The translations under genes and the position numbers were made by a program. Below are positions 1-8,189 of a stretch of DNA of 64,000 nucleotides, in pieces; within the stretch, counting starts at the first letter, position 1, and the number at the start of each line of letters is the position of its first letter. This stretch comes from Massilia aquatica (lineage in GTDB: Bacteria; Pseudomonadota; Gammaproteobacteria; Burkholderiales; Burkholderiaceae_D), in the NCBI RefSeq assembly GCF_011682045.1, contig NZ_VVIW01000009.1, positions 124,001-188,000 of the forward strand. Direction: 5' to 3'. The notes beneath the pieces were generated by a model. The model saw only the letters and a program-made list of their open reading frames with translations. It did no database searches and had not been told where the DNA came from.

Positions 1-242
1 CCCATCGGCATGAGCACGTTGTAGCCGCTCATGCGCAGGTAGCGGTACATCACATCATTGATCGTATAGTTGCGCACGTGGCCCATGTGCAGCTTGCCGG
101 ACGGGTAAGGCAGCATGGAACAGGCGTAGTACTTGCCTTTCGGAAAACGCGGGTCGTTCTCGACGGCCTTGTAGGCGTCGATGGCCTTCCAGTGGGCTTG
201 GGCGGCTTGTTCTACGTCGGCGGGACTATATTTATCTTGCAT
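1..242 (-). CDS. leuS: Leucyl-tRNA synthetase, N-terminal part (cut by window edge)
   Basis: Reverse-strand reading from an ATG at 242 gives a protein beginning [12 protein letters not shown] and containing the class I synthetase HIGH-type signature HMGH at residues 52-55, inside the LeuRS-typical stretch [17 protein letters not shown]. It charges tRNA-Leu with leucine in the cytoplasm. Only about 80 residues are inside the window; the family is normally about 860-880 residues, so the remainder lies to the left. The N-terminal sequence is highly characteristic, so identity is secure. The next 228 bases up to the plus-strand gene at 471 hold its promoter region; I see no other gene there. Confidence 0.95.
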   Translation of the reverse strand, partial: MQDKYSPADVEQAAQAHWKAIDAYKAVENDPRFPKGKYYACSMLPYPSGKLHMGHVRNYTINDVMYRYLRMSGYNVLMPM

Positions 243-470
243 GATGTGTGCGGCCAAGCGGGCGCGGCCAAAAGTAATATGAACCGATCATTATACTGGC
301 ACATCCCGTATCCGGGCACGGCCGGGGGCTGGTCGTCAAAATTCGCTGAACTATGGGGCGGGCTTGCTGTCAAAAGAACATGGCAAGCACATTCGACGCC
401 TGTCACCGCACTCCAGGCGAAATACTTGGGTGTTCTGCTGAACCGAATATCACGTACCGGAGACTACGTC

Positions 471-938
471 ATGACAATCGAATTCGATCCGATAGCGTAC
501 GCGCAGCAACTGGAGTCGACTGGGGTTCCCAGGCAACAGGCGGACGTGCATGCCAAGGCACTGAACGAAGTGGCGAGCGAAGGAGTGTCGATATCCGACC
601 GCCTGCAAATGAAGAACGACTGGCAATGCGATATTCGCCAGTCGGACCAACGTTTGACCGCGCAAATTAATCGGGCAAAGACTGAACTCAGCGCCGAGTT
701 ACAGACGTTCAGAGCCGAATTTAGCGCAAAAATCGGAGTGCTCGATGCCAAAATCGATGCTGTCCGAAACGATCTGAACGCAAAAATCGACAGTGTGCGG
801 ACAGAGCTGAACGCGAAGATCGAGATGGTGGCTGCAGAGCTGCGTTCGGTAAAACATGAATTGACCATACACCGCTGGCTATTCGGGCTCCTCATCGCCA
901 TGAACGGCGCGATGCTTGGCAGAATTTACTTTCCATAA
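471..938 (+). CDS. Small coiled-coil protein with C-terminal membrane anchor
   Basis: A 155-residue product starting MTIEFDPIAYAQQL. The ATG at 471 is preceded by GGAG at about 459-462; an upstream in-frame extension looks non-coding and is not used. Residues about 65-125 are a charged helical coiled coil with three clear 11-residue repeats of pattern L-D/N-A-K-I-D/E-x-V-x-x-D/E (DNA 741-839). A hydrophobic segment ending GLLIAMNGAMLGRIYF lies at the extreme C-terminus, so the protein is probably tail-anchored with the coiled coil in the cytoplasm. It resembles the DUF1640/CCDC90-like class of coiled-coil membrane proteins. Function unknown. It ends 64 bases before the AraC gene and may be transcribed with it. 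Confidence 0.75.
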   Translation: MTIEFDPIAYAQQLESTGVPRQQADVHAKALNEVASEGVSISDRLQMKNDWQCDIRQSDQRLTAQINRAKTELSAELQTFRAEFSAKIGVLDAKIDAVRNDLNAKIDSVRTELNAKIEMVAAELRSVKHELTIHRWLFGLLIAMNGAMLGRIYFP

Positions 939-1002
939 CGCCAGCTTTAAGAACGGTGTGCAGAGGGTAAAATGGGCTTTTTGCCACCCGCCCGGTACCA
1001 CG

Positions 1003-1767
1003 ATGGTCCTCTACCAGGAACACCCGCCCCACCCCGCGCTGGCGCCCTATCTGGCTTGCCTGTGGACCTGCCAGGTACTGCCCGGCGCCTCCGCCGTCAC
1101 GCACCGGGTGCTGCCGGACAACTGCATGGATATCCTGTGGCAGGATGTGGCCGCGCTGAGCCGGGTATCGGGCATGATGAGCACAGTCATCCACGTGCCC
1201 GTGCACCAGCCCGTGCGCACCATCGCGGCGCGCTTCAAGGCGGGCGCCGCCGCGCACTTTTTCGCCATGCCGCTGCATGAACTGGCCGACCGGCATCCTT
1301 CCCTGGACGAGCTGTGGGACGGCGCCGCAGCGCGCCAGTTCACCGATGCACTATGGTCGCGCGCCTTATCGGACAGCGAGGCCGTCGCCACCGTCGAACG
1401 CCTGCTGCTGCAACGCCTGCGCGGCACGGCCGCCGACCTCAGGCCGGGCCTGGCAGATGCGGCCGTGAGCGCCATCGAGCGCTCGCACGGTTCCCTGCGC
1501 ATCGAGACCCTGGCCGCGCAGCTGGGCGTGTCGCGCCAGCACCTGTCCAGCCAGTTCCGCGCCAGGGTTGGCCTGGGCGCCAAGCAGTTCGCGCGCGTGT
1601 GCCGCTTTCGCCAGGCCAGCGCACGCATCCGCGCCGCCAGCGACCTAAAGCAGCTCGACTGGTCCAGCCTCGCGCTCGAGCTGGGCTACTACGACCAGCC
1701 GCACCTGATCCACGAATTCCGCCAATTATCGGGCAGCACGCCGGAGTCGTTTGCCGCGCGCGCCTGA
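1003..1767 (+). CDS. AraC-family transcriptional regulator
   Basis: A 254-residue protein. I chose the ATG at 1003 (MVLYQEHPPHPALAPYL) because the upstream extension does not resemble the family. The N-terminal half, with LPDNCMDILW near residue 45, looks like the DUF6597 sensor domain that often precedes AraC DNA-binding domains. The C-terminal about 95 residues carry two helix-turn-helix motifs: the first around LAAQLGVSRQHLSSQF, the second in the LALELGYYDQPHLIHEF signature followed by G-x-TPESF. A cytoplasmic DNA-binding regulator is expected. No neighbouring operon points to a target; the VOC-fold protein at 2288 is the nearest same-strand gene but a minus-strand ORF lies between. Confidence 0.9.
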   Translation: MVLYQEHPPHPALAPYLACLWTCQVLPGASAVTHRVLPDNCMDILWQDVAALSRVSGMMSTVIHVPVHQPVRTIAARFKAGAAAHFFAMPLHELADRHPSLDELWDGAAARQFTDALWSRALSDSEAVATVERLLLQRLRGTAADLRPGLADAAVSAIERSHGSLRIETLAAQLGVSRQHLSSQFRARVGLGAKQFARVCRFRQASARIRAASDLKQLDWSSLALELGYYDQPHLIHEFRQLSGSTPESFAARA

Positions 1768-1820
1768 CCGTGACCATCGTCCCGGCACGGTGCGCACGTC
1801 GCGTGTCGTCGCTGGCAACC

Positions 1821-2150
1821 TTAGATCGTCCAGCAGCAGAACCCTTCATTGTCGATCTCACGGAGCAAGGCGGATATTCTACCGATATCATCGGCGGAAA
1901 TTTCCACGGCGCCTGTCAGCGGCTTGTGCAGCATGCAAACGTTTTTCCGAATGCGCTCATAGGTGTCTCCAGAAAGCCGGGCTTGCTCAGCGAACTGAAG
2001 CAATTGAGCCAGGCGAAGCGCGTTCTGCGCATGCCATCGGCTTCGCTGATCACCTGAAAAAGCCAGAACATGGCGTAGTTCATTCTGCATTTCCTCGATC
2101 AGCCAACAGGCATTGATGAGGCTCCTGCTCTCTGGAGAGTTATCCAACAT
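1821..2150 (-). CDS. Hypothetical protein, 109 residues
   Basis: An open frame from the ATG at 2150 encodes MLDNSPESRSLINACWLIEE, a mostly helical, soluble-looking product with no signal peptide or membrane segment that I can see. I do not recognise the family. It reads as protein (mixed polar and hydrophobic residues, few low-complexity stretches) and fills an otherwise empty gap between AraC and the VOC gene. Base composition is visibly less GC-rich than the neighbours, hinting at recent acquisition. The ribosome-binding site is weak (GTAGAAA before the start). Coding status is likely but not proven. Confidence 0.5.
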   Translation of the reverse strand: MLDNSPESRSLINACWLIEEMQNELRHVLAFSGDQRSRWHAQNALRLAQLLQFAEQARLSGDTYERIRKNVCMLHKPLTGAVEISADDIGRISALLREIDNEGFCCWTI

Positions 2151-2287
2151 GATTTTCTACATTCAATGATTCGGCAGGCGCATCGACCGTGTCAGCTGAA
2201 GCGGGCCTGTCCTGACCGCCTTACATTTTTACAATACAAGCGGCGCGCGCCATGGCAGGATGCTGCTTTGCCCTCAAGGAGACGAAC

Positions 2288-2650
2288 ATGATCAACGGAA
2301 TGCGCACTGTCTGCTACCCGGTCCGGGACCTGGACGCGGCCAAACAATGGTTTACCGAGGTGTTCCGCACCGCCCCCTACTTCGACCAGCCGTTCTATGT
2401 CGGCTTCGAGATCGGCGGCTTCGAACTGGGCCTGCATCCGGGCGAACCCGGCATGCCCGGTTGCGTGGCCTACTGGGGCGTGGACGATATCGAAGCCGAA
2501 GTCGAACGCATCACCAGGCTGGGCGCGAGCATCCACTCGGCCATCCAGGATGTGGGCGAGGGAATCAAGGTGGTCGAGCTGAAGGATCCGTTCGGCAACA
2601 CACTGGGGCTGATCTACAACCCCCGGTTCGACCTCAAGAAGGTGCGTTAA
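2288..2650 (+). CDS. VOC-superfamily (glyoxalase/bleomycin-resistance fold) protein
   Basis: A 120-residue single-domain protein starting MINGMRTVCYPVRDLDAAKQ. The ATG at 2288 has a strong AAGGAG about 8 bases upstream, which decides this start over an earlier in-frame one. The fold signature is visible: a beta-alpha start with V-R-D-L-D-A-A-K-Q-W-F, a central GFEIGGFELGLHPG strand region, and a C-terminal VVELKDPFGNTLGLIYNP, the typical VOC metal-site strand. Such proteins are metal-dependent lyases, dioxygenases or binding proteins; substrate cannot be told from sequence. It lies alone, convergent with the barstar-ending minus-strand row. Confidence 0.88.
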   Translation: MINGMRTVCYPVRDLDAAKQWFTEVFRTAPYFDQPFYVGFEIGGFELGLHPGEPGMPGCVAYWGVDDIEAEVERITRLGASIHSAIQDVGEGIKVVELKDPFGNTLGLIYNPRFDLKKVR

Positions 2651-2711
2651 GCGCCGCCAGAAACGTCTGCGCTGAGCCGGCGCCTGTCATGCTCAAGCTT
2701 ACTGCGCCGGC

Positions 2712-3038
2712 TCAGCGCAGTACCAGCGCCAGCGCCGGCTTTTCGCCGTAATCCTCGTAGCGCTCGTTGATGCCGGCGATACAGAAGGTCATCTCGTCGA
2801 GCAGGTCGGGCACGCGCTCGCGCATCGCTGCCGCATCCTTGACGACAATCTCCAGCACCTCGTTCGGTTTCAGGCGGAACTTGGTCATGCCGTCTTCGTC
2901 GCGCAGGTAGCTCAGGCAATCGACCCAGGCATCCATCGTGTTGGCGTAATACTCGGGAAACCCGAACGCCGCGCGGCTTTCGGAATGAAAGGTATCCCAG
3001 CCGAGGATCGAGGCACCATTGAGTTCGGCACTGGCCAT
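2712..3038 (-). CDS. Barstar-family protein (putative ribonuclease inhibitor), no partner nuclease seen
   Basis: A 108-residue protein beginning MASAELNGASILGWDTFH. The start at 3038 has AGGAG 6-10 bases upstream and is preferred over the ATG at 3053. The barstar pattern is recognisable: short beta strand, then W-D-T-F-H-S-E near residue 15, F-G-F-P-E-Y-Y-A-N-T-M-D-A-W-V-D-C-L helix, and a C-terminal strand. Barstars inhibit secreted barnase-type RNases by binding them tightly in the cytoplasm. Here it is the last gene of the row bamE-dapB-exbB-exbD-barstar, 16 bases after exbD, and no barnase-like gene lies within the window. The function in this setting is unknown. Confidence 0.85.
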   Translation of the reverse strand: MASAELNGASILGWDTFHSESRAAFGFPEYYANTMDAWVDCLSYLRDEDGMTKFRLKPNEVLEIVVKDAAAMRERVPDLLDEMTFCIAGINERYEDYGEKPALALVLR

Positions 3039-3054
3039 GTTATTTCTCCTCATG

Positions 3055-3477
3055 TTACTTTTTTTTGTATGGGTCGGTCACGAAGCCCAGCCTGGCCAGT
3101 CCATGGGACTGGGCCGCCCCCATGACCTGGGCCACGGCTTCGTAACGGGTATTTTTGTCTGCGCGCAGCTGCAATTCGGGCTGCGGCGCCTGGCGCGCGG
3201 CGGCAGCGAGGCACGCGTCGAGTCCGGCCGCATCGACCTGCTGGTCGTCCCAGTACAGCACGCCTTGCGCGTCGATGGCGATGGTGACCGTGTGCGGCTG
3301 CTGCTGTACGGCACCAGCCTGTGCGCGCGGCAGGTCGAGTTTGACCGCGTGCGTGAACATCGGCGCGGTGATGATGAAAATGACGAGCAGCACCAGCATC
3401 ACGTCGACCATCGGGGTCACGTTAATGTCGCTCATCATCGATTGCGGACGCGCTGGATTGAAGCTGCCGAATGCCAT
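3055..3477 (-). CDS. exbD: ExbD/TolR-family biopolymer transport protein
   Basis: A 140-residue inner-membrane protein. A short cytoplasmic N-terminus (MAFGSFNPARPQSMMSDINV) leads to a single transmembrane helix MVDVMLVLLVIFIITAPMF with the family-defining aspartate in P-M-V-D near residue 25, which carries protons through the ExbB/ExbD or TolQ/TolR stator. The periplasmic remainder has the usual beta-alpha layout. It starts 11 bases after the stop of the ExbB-like gene, so the two are co-translated partners that energise an outer-membrane process through TonB or TolA. Which of the two roles it plays cannot be decided from sequence; a tonB gene sits 41 kb away. Confidence 0.92.
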   Translation of the reverse strand: MAFGSFNPARPQSMMSDINVTPMVDVMLVLLVIFIITAPMFTHAVKLDLPRAQAGAVQQQPHTVTIAIDAQGVLYWDDQQVDAAGLDACLAAAARQAPQPELQLRADKNTRYEAVAQVMGAAQSHGLARLGFVTDPYKKK

Positions 3478-3488
3478 GCCGTTTCCCC

Positions 3489-4145
3489 CTATTTGCCGAA
3501 GTAGGCATGCAGATCGTGGGCAAAGCCGTCGAGCTCGGCCAACGTCAGCCGGTTCAGGCGGTTCAATCCGTTATACGCCAGTACGGCGGGAATCGCCACC
3601 ACCAGCCCGAAGCCGGTCATGATCAAGGCTTCGCCGACCGGCCCGGCGATCTTGTCGATCTGCACGATGCCGGCCGTGGAGACGTTCGAGAGCGCATGAT
3701 AAATTCCCCACACCGTGCCCAGCAGGCCGACAAAAGGGGCGGTGGCGCCGATCGAGGCCAGTACGGTCAGTCCGCTTTCGATGCGATGGGTGGAACGCGT
3801 GATTTCCTGGCGCAGCACGCGGATGATCTGTTCGTCGCGGCGCATTTCGCCGGCCAGGGTGGCGGCGCCGCCGGCGTGGGCCAGGCCCTGTTGCGGCAAA
3901 GGGACGTAGATGCGCTCGCGGTCGGCCAGGGCCAGCAGGGCGATGCCGTCGCGCAGGCTGGGGGCGCCCCAGAAGGCATCCAGCGCTGGCGCTGCGCGCC
4001 GCACGCGCCAGCTACTGAAGGCCTTGGACAGGATGAAAAACCAGCTCACCAGCGACATCAGCATCAGCACCCAGGCCACCGCGTGGCTGATTGCGTCGCC
4101 CTGTTCCCAGTAGCGCGCGACGCTGAAGTGATTGTCCGGTGGCAT
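3489..4145 (-). CDS. exbB: MotA/TolQ/ExbB proton-channel family protein
   Basis: A 218-residue product from the ATG at 4145 (MPPDNHFSVARYWEQGD); an upstream extension overlaps dapB and is arginine-rich shadow sequence. Three transmembrane helices are visible: about residues 20-38 (AVAWVLMLMSLVSWFFILS), about 130-150 (GLTVLASIGATAPFVGLLGTVWGIYHA, the conserved channel helix) and about 170-190 (GEALIMTGFGLVVAIPAVLAY). With ExbD it forms a proton-driven stator in the inner membrane. It begins 8 bases after dapB ends and is followed 11 bases later by exbD, indicating one operon. Confidence 0.93.
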   Translation of the reverse strand: MPPDNHFSVARYWEQGDAISHAVAWVLMLMSLVSWFFILSKAFSSWRVRRAAPALDAFWGAPSLRDGIALLALADRERIYVPLPQQGLAHAGGAATLAGEMRRDEQIIRVLRQEITRSTHRIESGLTVLASIGATAPFVGLLGTVWGIYHALSNVSTAGIVQIDKIAGPVGEALIMTGFGLVVAIPAVLAYNGLNRLNRLTLAELDGFAHDLHAYFGK

Positions 4146-4153
4146 GGCGGACA

Positions 4154-4951
4154 CTAGTCCTTGAGTGCCAGCACGTCCTGCATGTCGTACAAACCGGTGG
4201 CCTTGTCGGCCAGGAAGCGGCAGGCACGCAGCGCGCCGCTGGCGTAGCTGGCGCGGCTGCTGGACTTGTGGCTGATTTCGATGCGCTCGCCGGTACCGGC
4301 AAACAGCACCGTATGGTCGCCGATGATGTCGCCGCCGCGGATGGTGGCAAAGCCGATGGTCGACGGATCGCGTTCGCCGGTGACGCCTTCGCGCCCGTAG
4401 ACGGCGCATTCGTTCAGGTCGCGCCCGAGCGCGTCGGCAATGACTTCGCCCATCTTGAGGGCGGTGCCGGACGGCGCATCGACCTTGTGGCGGTGGTGCG
4501 CTTCGATGATTTCGATGTCGTAGCCCTCGGACATGCTTTTGGCAGCCAGTTCGAGCAGCTTGAGGGTGACGTTCACGCCCACGCTCATGTTGGGCGCGAA
4601 CATGATCGCGGTTTTTTCAGCGGCGGCGGCAATCGCGGCCTTGCCGGCATCGTCGAAACCGGTGGTGCCGATGATCAGCTTGATGCCGTGCTCGGCGCAA
4701 TACGCCAGATGCTTGAGCGTGCCTTCGGGGCGGGTGAAATCGATCAGGTAATCGGCGCCAGCCAGGCCGGCAGCCAGGTCCGCCTCGATCGCCACGCCGG
4801 GAGCTTGGCCGACCCGTTGGCCGATGGCGGGCGAGCCGGCCAGGCCGAGGGCGCCGGCCAGTACCGCGTCCGGCGCCGCGTCGAGCGCGTCGACCAGCAT
4901 CCGTCCCATGCGCCCGTCGGCGCCCGCTACTGCAATTTTCATCTGGTTCAT
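4154..4951 (-). CDS. dapB: 4-hydroxy-tetrahydrodipicolinate reductase
   Basis: A 265-residue cytoplasmic enzyme of the diaminopimelate/lysine pathway, reducing hydroxy-tetrahydrodipicolinate with NAD(P)H. The N-terminal Rossmann motif G-A-D-G-R-M-G-R-M lies at residues 10-18, and the catalytic signature [15 protein letters not shown] is near residue 155, with IIGTTGF and the [11 protein letters not shown] segment before it. Length matches the family. It lies 36 bases after bamE and 8 bases before exbB. An internal ATG at 4942 (MKIAVAG) is a possible alternative start because the SD before 4951 is weak. Confidence 0.97.
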   Translation of the reverse strand: MNQMKIAVAGADGRMGRMLVDALDAAPDAVLAGALGLAGSPAIGQRVGQAPGVAIEADLAAGLAGADYLIDFTRPEGTLKHLAYCAEHGIKLIIGTTGFDDAGKAAIAAAAEKTAIMFAPNMSVGVNVTLKLLELAAKSMSEGYDIEIIEAHHRHKVDAPSGTALKMGEVIADALGRDLNECAVYGREGVTGERDPSTIGFATIRGGDIIGDHTVLFAGTGERIEISHKSSSRASYASGALRACRFLADKATGLYDMQDVLALKD

Positions 4952-4987
4952 CGTGTTACCCGCGCGCTGGCGCTGCAGTTGGAAAAC

Positions 4988-5548
4988 TTATTTGTTGATC
5001 TTGATCGAGGCCGAACCGGCTTCTTCTTTCCTCGGCGCTTCCTTGGCGGCCACCTTGGACGGACCGGCGATGCGCGCGATGTATTCCTTCTCGGTCGGCA
5101 GGTTGCCGCCGTCGAATTTCTCGACCTTGTTGTCCTTGAAGTAGACCGTGACCCGGCTGCTGGTCAGCTCGCCATTGCCGCGCGCCAGATAGAACGGGAA
5201 GTCCCAGCGGTCGGCGTGGAAGATGTCGGTCAGCAGCGGTGTGCCCAGCAGAAACTTGACCTGCTCGCGGGTCTGGCCGACCTTGAGTTGGGTCAGCATT
5301 TCCTGGGAGATGAAGTTACCTTGCTGAATGTCCGGGCGATACGGCGAGAAGATCCACAGGACCTTTTGCAGCTTGCTGGCCTGCACGGTCTGGGCGCCGG
5401 CGTCGGGCGAGGCGCTGACCGGGACCACGGGATCCTTGGCGCCGCCGAACATGGAGCAGCCGGACAGGCAGAGGACGGCCCCGGCCAGGGTCGCCACCAG
5501 AGGGGCGCGCAGGCTAAAACGGTGCAAAACGGCAGTATCGACAGGCAT
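4988..5548 (-). CDS. bamE: Outer membrane protein assembly factor BamE (lipoprotein)
   Basis: A 186-residue lipoprotein of the BAM complex, which inserts beta-barrel proteins in the outer membrane. The start at 5548 (MPVDTAVLHRFSLRAP) follows a GAGG site; an ATG at 5584 is possible but lies in the divergent promoter region. The signal peptide ends in the lipobox L-S-G-C, giving a lipidated cysteine at about residue 31. The SmpA/OmlA domain follows: FSPYRPDIQQGNFISQEML, then LKVGQTREQVKFLLGTPLL. The C-terminal tail is lysine/alanine-rich. It is first in the minus-strand row and divergent from fur, an arrangement common in betaproteobacteria. Confidence 0.95.
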   Translation of the reverse strand: MPVDTAVLHRFSLRAPLVATLAGAVLCLSGCSMFGGAKDPVVPVSASPDAGAQTVQASKLQKVLWIFSPYRPDIQQGNFISQEMLTQLKVGQTREQVKFLLGTPLLTDIFHADRWDFPFYLARGNGELTSSRVTVYFKDNKVEKFDGGNLPTEKEYIARIAGPSKVAAKEAPRKEEAGSASIKINK

Positions 5549-5638
5549 AGATGACCTCAAATCGTTGTACGGAAGGCTAGGCACCTCCGTCTAAAACGCT
5601 ATATGATAAAGCACTACGCCAATATACGAGTAACAAAC

Positions 5639-6067
5639 ATGAGTAACAATCCTAGCGACCTCAAAGCCAGCGGCCTGAAAGCCACCCTGCCCCGCCTGAA
5701 AATCCTCGAGATTTTCCAGAACAGCGAGGTGCGCCACCTGACTGCGGAAGACGTTTACAAGATTTTGTTGACCGATAATATGGATGTCGGCCTGGCCACC
5801 GTATATCGCGTACTGACCCAGTTCGAGCAGGCGGGCCTGCTCAACCGCAACCATTTCGAAACCGGCAAGGCGATTTTCGAGCTCAACGCCGGTTCGCACC
5901 ACGATCACCTGGTGTGCCTCGACTGCGGCCGCGTGGAAGAGTTCTACGACGACGAGATCGAGTCGCGCCAGCACAAGGTGGCGGTCGAGCGCGGCTTCAA
6001 GATTGCCGAGCACGCGCTGGCGATCTACGGCAACTGCGTCAAGCCCGCCTGCCCGCACAAAACCTGA
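5639..6067 (+). CDS. fur: Ferric uptake regulator Fur
   Basis: A 142-residue cytoplasmic iron-responsive repressor. The start [19 protein letters not shown] at 5639 matches the family; the TTG/ATG options upstream are rejected. The winged-helix DNA-binding domain runs to about residue 85 ([30 protein letters not shown]), followed by the metal-binding dimerisation domain: [16 protein letters not shown] with the C-x-x-C zinc pair, and C-terminal C-V-K-P-A-C. It is divergent from bamE with about 90 bases between starts. It is the likely regulator of the iron block at 42-46 kb, whose intergenic region has Fur-box-like sites. Confidence 0.97.
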   Translation: MSNNPSDLKASGLKATLPRLKILEIFQNSEVRHLTAEDVYKILLTDNMDVGLATVYRVLTQFEQAGLLNRNHFETGKAIFELNAGSHHDHLVCLDCGRVEEFYDDEIESRQHKVAVERGFKIAEHALAIYGNCVKPACPHKT

Positions 6068-6079
6068 GCGGAACTCCGC

Positions 6080-6116
6080 GCGAGGCGCCAGGCGAGGCGC
6101 CAGGCGAGGCGCTACG
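6080..6116. repeat. Three short tandem copies of a 12-base unit
   Basis: The unit gcgaggcgccag is repeated three times (the last copy diverged to gcgaggcgctac) in the gap between the convergent fur and hrcA stop codons. It may pair with itself (GGCGCC is palindromic) but no T-run follows, so it is not a convincing terminator. Confidence 0.7.
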
Positions 6117-6117
6117 C

Positions 6118-7134
6118 TCACGAGTGGCTCAGGGCGTTCGAGAGCAGCTTGGCGGTGATGTCGACGATCGGAATGACGCGCTCGTAGGCCATGCGGGTTG
6201 GCCCGATCACGCCCAGGGTGCCGACGATCTTGCCGTTGACCTCGTAGGGTGCGGTCACCACGCTCATTTCATCCATCGGCACCAGGTTCGACTCGCCGCC
6301 GATAAAGATCTGCACCCCGGTCGCCTTGCTCGACACATCGAGCAGCTGCATCAGTCCGGTCTTTTGCTCGAACATGTCGAACATCTGGCGCAGCGAGCTC
6401 ATGTTGGACGACAGGTCCGACACGCTCAGCAAATTACGCTCGCCCGAAATGACCATGTCGTCCGACTGGTCGGTCATCGCCTCGCTGCCGGCCTCGACCG
6501 CTGCCTGCATCAGGCTGCCCATATCGTCGCGCAACTGGCGCAGTTCGCTGGTCAGGCGCGTACGCACGTCGTCGAACGACAGTCCGCCATAATTCTGGTT
6601 GATGTAATTGGCCGAGCGCACCAGTTGCGCCGGCGTGTAGTCGGCCTCGGTCAGCAGCAGGCGGTTCTGCACGTCGCCGCGCGGGTCGACGATGACCAGC
6701 AGGATGCGCTTTTCGGACAGGCGCAGGAACTCGATCTGCTGGAACACCGATTCGCGCCGGGGACTGAGCACCACGCCGGCAAACTGCGACAGCGACGACA
6801 GCATCTGCGCCGCATTGGCGATCATCTTTTGCGGCTGCTGGGCCGGCAGGCGCAGGCGCGCATCGACCGCGTGTTCGTCGATGTGTTGCACAGTCAACAA
6901 GGTATCGACAAAGATGCGGTAGCCGCGCGGGGTCGGAATGCGCCCGGCCGAGGTATGCGGACTGGCCACATAGCCGAGTTCTTCCAGGTCGGCCATGATG
7001 TTGCGGATGGTCGCGGGCGAGAGGTCGAGTCCGGAGATTTTCGACAGCGCGCGCGACCCCACCGGCTGGCCGTCGGCGATGTACCGTTCGACCAGGGCTT
7101 TGAGCAGCGTTTGCGCGCGGGTATCGAGTTGCAT
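6118..7134 (-). CDS. hrcA: Heat-inducible transcription repressor HrcA
   Basis: A 338-residue repressor of class I heat-shock genes. I use the ATG at 7134 ([20 protein letters not shown]), since the preceding extension is cysteine-rich and unlike the family. The N-terminal winged helix has G-Q-P-V-G-S-R-A-L and [18 protein letters not shown]; the remainder is the GAF-like dimerisation part ending in [16 protein letters not shown]. HrcA binds CIRCE operators and is usually refolded by GroEL. No CIRCE inverted repeat is visible near it, nor is grpE or dnaK in the window, so its targets lie elsewhere. Convergent with fur. Confidence 0.97.
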   Translation of the reverse strand: MQLDTRAQTLLKALVERYIADGQPVGSRALSKISGLDLSPATIRNIMADLEELGYVASPHTSAGRIPTPRGYRIFVDTLLTVQHIDEHAVDARLRLPAQQPQKMIANAAQMLSSLSQFAGVVLSPRRESVFQQIEFLRLSEKRILLVIVDPRGDVQNRLLLTEADYTPAQLVRSANYINQNYGGLSFDDVRTRLTSELRQLRDDMGSLMQAAVEAGSEAMTDQSDDMVISGERNLLSVSDLSSNMSSLRQMFDMFEQKTGLMQLLDVSSKATGVQIFIGGESNLVPMDEMSVVTAPYEVNGKIVGTLGVIGPTRMAYERVIPIVDITAKLLSNALSHS

Positions 7135-7263
7135 GATTCTAGGTGAGGGGCGGTAAGAACAAAAACAAGGGCAAGCACAAGTGCTGATGCGCTTATTATG
7201 CACGTTCGCAGGCGCGCCGGGGCTTTATGTGGCCGGCGCGGCCTGCCTGCCGCATCCGGCGCC

Positions 7264-7980
7264 TCAGTCGTGCTCGCGCTTGAGCCAGTCGAGCAGCTCG
7301 TCGAAACTGCGGCAGATGGCGTCCGGCACGACCCCGTGTTCAAGATGGCGCTCGCTGCCGGTACGGTTGAGCCAGACCGCGCGCAGGCCGGCGCGCTGGG
7401 CGCCCTGCACGTCGAGCAGCACATCGTCGCCCACGTACACCGCGTCGGCCGGGTCGACCCCGAGTTGCTGGCAGGCGGCCAGGAAAATGGCGGCGTCGGG
7501 CTTGGCGCGGCCGAACTGGCTGGCCGCCACCGACACCTTGAAATGGTGCGACAGCCCGATCGCTTTGAGGTCGGCATTGCCGTTGGTAACCGAGCCGAGC
7601 ATGCTACGGCCTTTCAGGCGCAGCAGACCGGGCAGCACGTCGTCGTAGGGGATGACGGCGTTGCGCGCGGCATAGAAATGCACCATGGCCTGCTCGACCT
7701 TGGCCGCGTCTTCGCCGGCCGCTTCAAAGGCCGACAACAGGCCGGCGCGGCGCAGGGCGCCCAGGTCGAGTTCGAATTCGGGCTGCTGCGCCAGCATGGC
7801 CAGGCGCGCCTGGCGCAGGGCGTCGATGGTGAAGCGCTCGGCCACCCGTGGCGCGTTACTGTGCAGCCAGGCGTGCAGGGTCTGCTCGGCTTGCAGGATC
7901 ACCGGGGCGATCGGCCACAGCGTATCGTCCAGGTCGAACAGAATGGCTTTGGGCCAGGTGCGGCGCGGCGGGGTCGTCAT
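7264..7980 (-). CDS. HAD-superfamily hydrolase (phosphatase)
   Basis: A 238-residue cytoplasmic phosphatase. All four HAD motifs are visible: motif I F-D-L-D-D-T-L at residues 15-21 with nucleophile and acid/base aspartates, motif II S-V-T-N-G-N near residue 130, motif III lysine in F-G-R-A-K-P-D, and motif IV Y-V-G-D-D-V-L-L-D. A helical cap lies between motifs I and II, so it is a subclass I HAD of the YjjG/epoxide-hydrolase-like group. The physiological substrate cannot be read from sequence; a nucleotide or sugar phosphate is plausible. It ends 129 bases before the hrcA start on the same strand and could be co-transcribed with it. Confidence 0.9.
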   Translation of the reverse strand: MTTPPRRTWPKAILFDLDDTLWPIAPVILQAEQTLHAWLHSNAPRVAERFTIDALRQARLAMLAQQPEFELDLGALRRAGLLSAFEAAGEDAAKVEQAMVHFYAARNAVIPYDDVLPGLLRLKGRSMLGSVTNGNADLKAIGLSHHFKVSVAASQFGRAKPDAAIFLAACQQLGVDPADAVYVGDDVLLDVQGAQRAGLRAVWLNRTGSERHLEHGVVPDAICRSFDELLDWLKREHD

Positions 7981-8189
7981 GTTGTTCTCGGTAGTGGGTC
8001 CGCATCCAGCATAGCGAGGCAGCGGCTGAAAATCAACCGGACTGGCGCGCCGCCTTGGCGGTGGCCATTACACACCGATACAAGGCAATGAGCCGCGGCG
8101 TTGACAAATGCTCTAAAATGACGTCCACCCCAGGCTGTCCATCGGCGGCCCAGCCTCCCCACCTTACCCGCATTCGTTTTGGAGAAAGT

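Noticed and set aside
7135-7263. A CIRCE operator expected near hrcA
   Set aside because: No TTAGCACTC-N9-GAGTGCTAA-like sequence found.
8101-8119. TTGACA and TAAAAT before the lipoprotein pair
   Set aside because: Spacing is only 7 bases; not a credible promoter.
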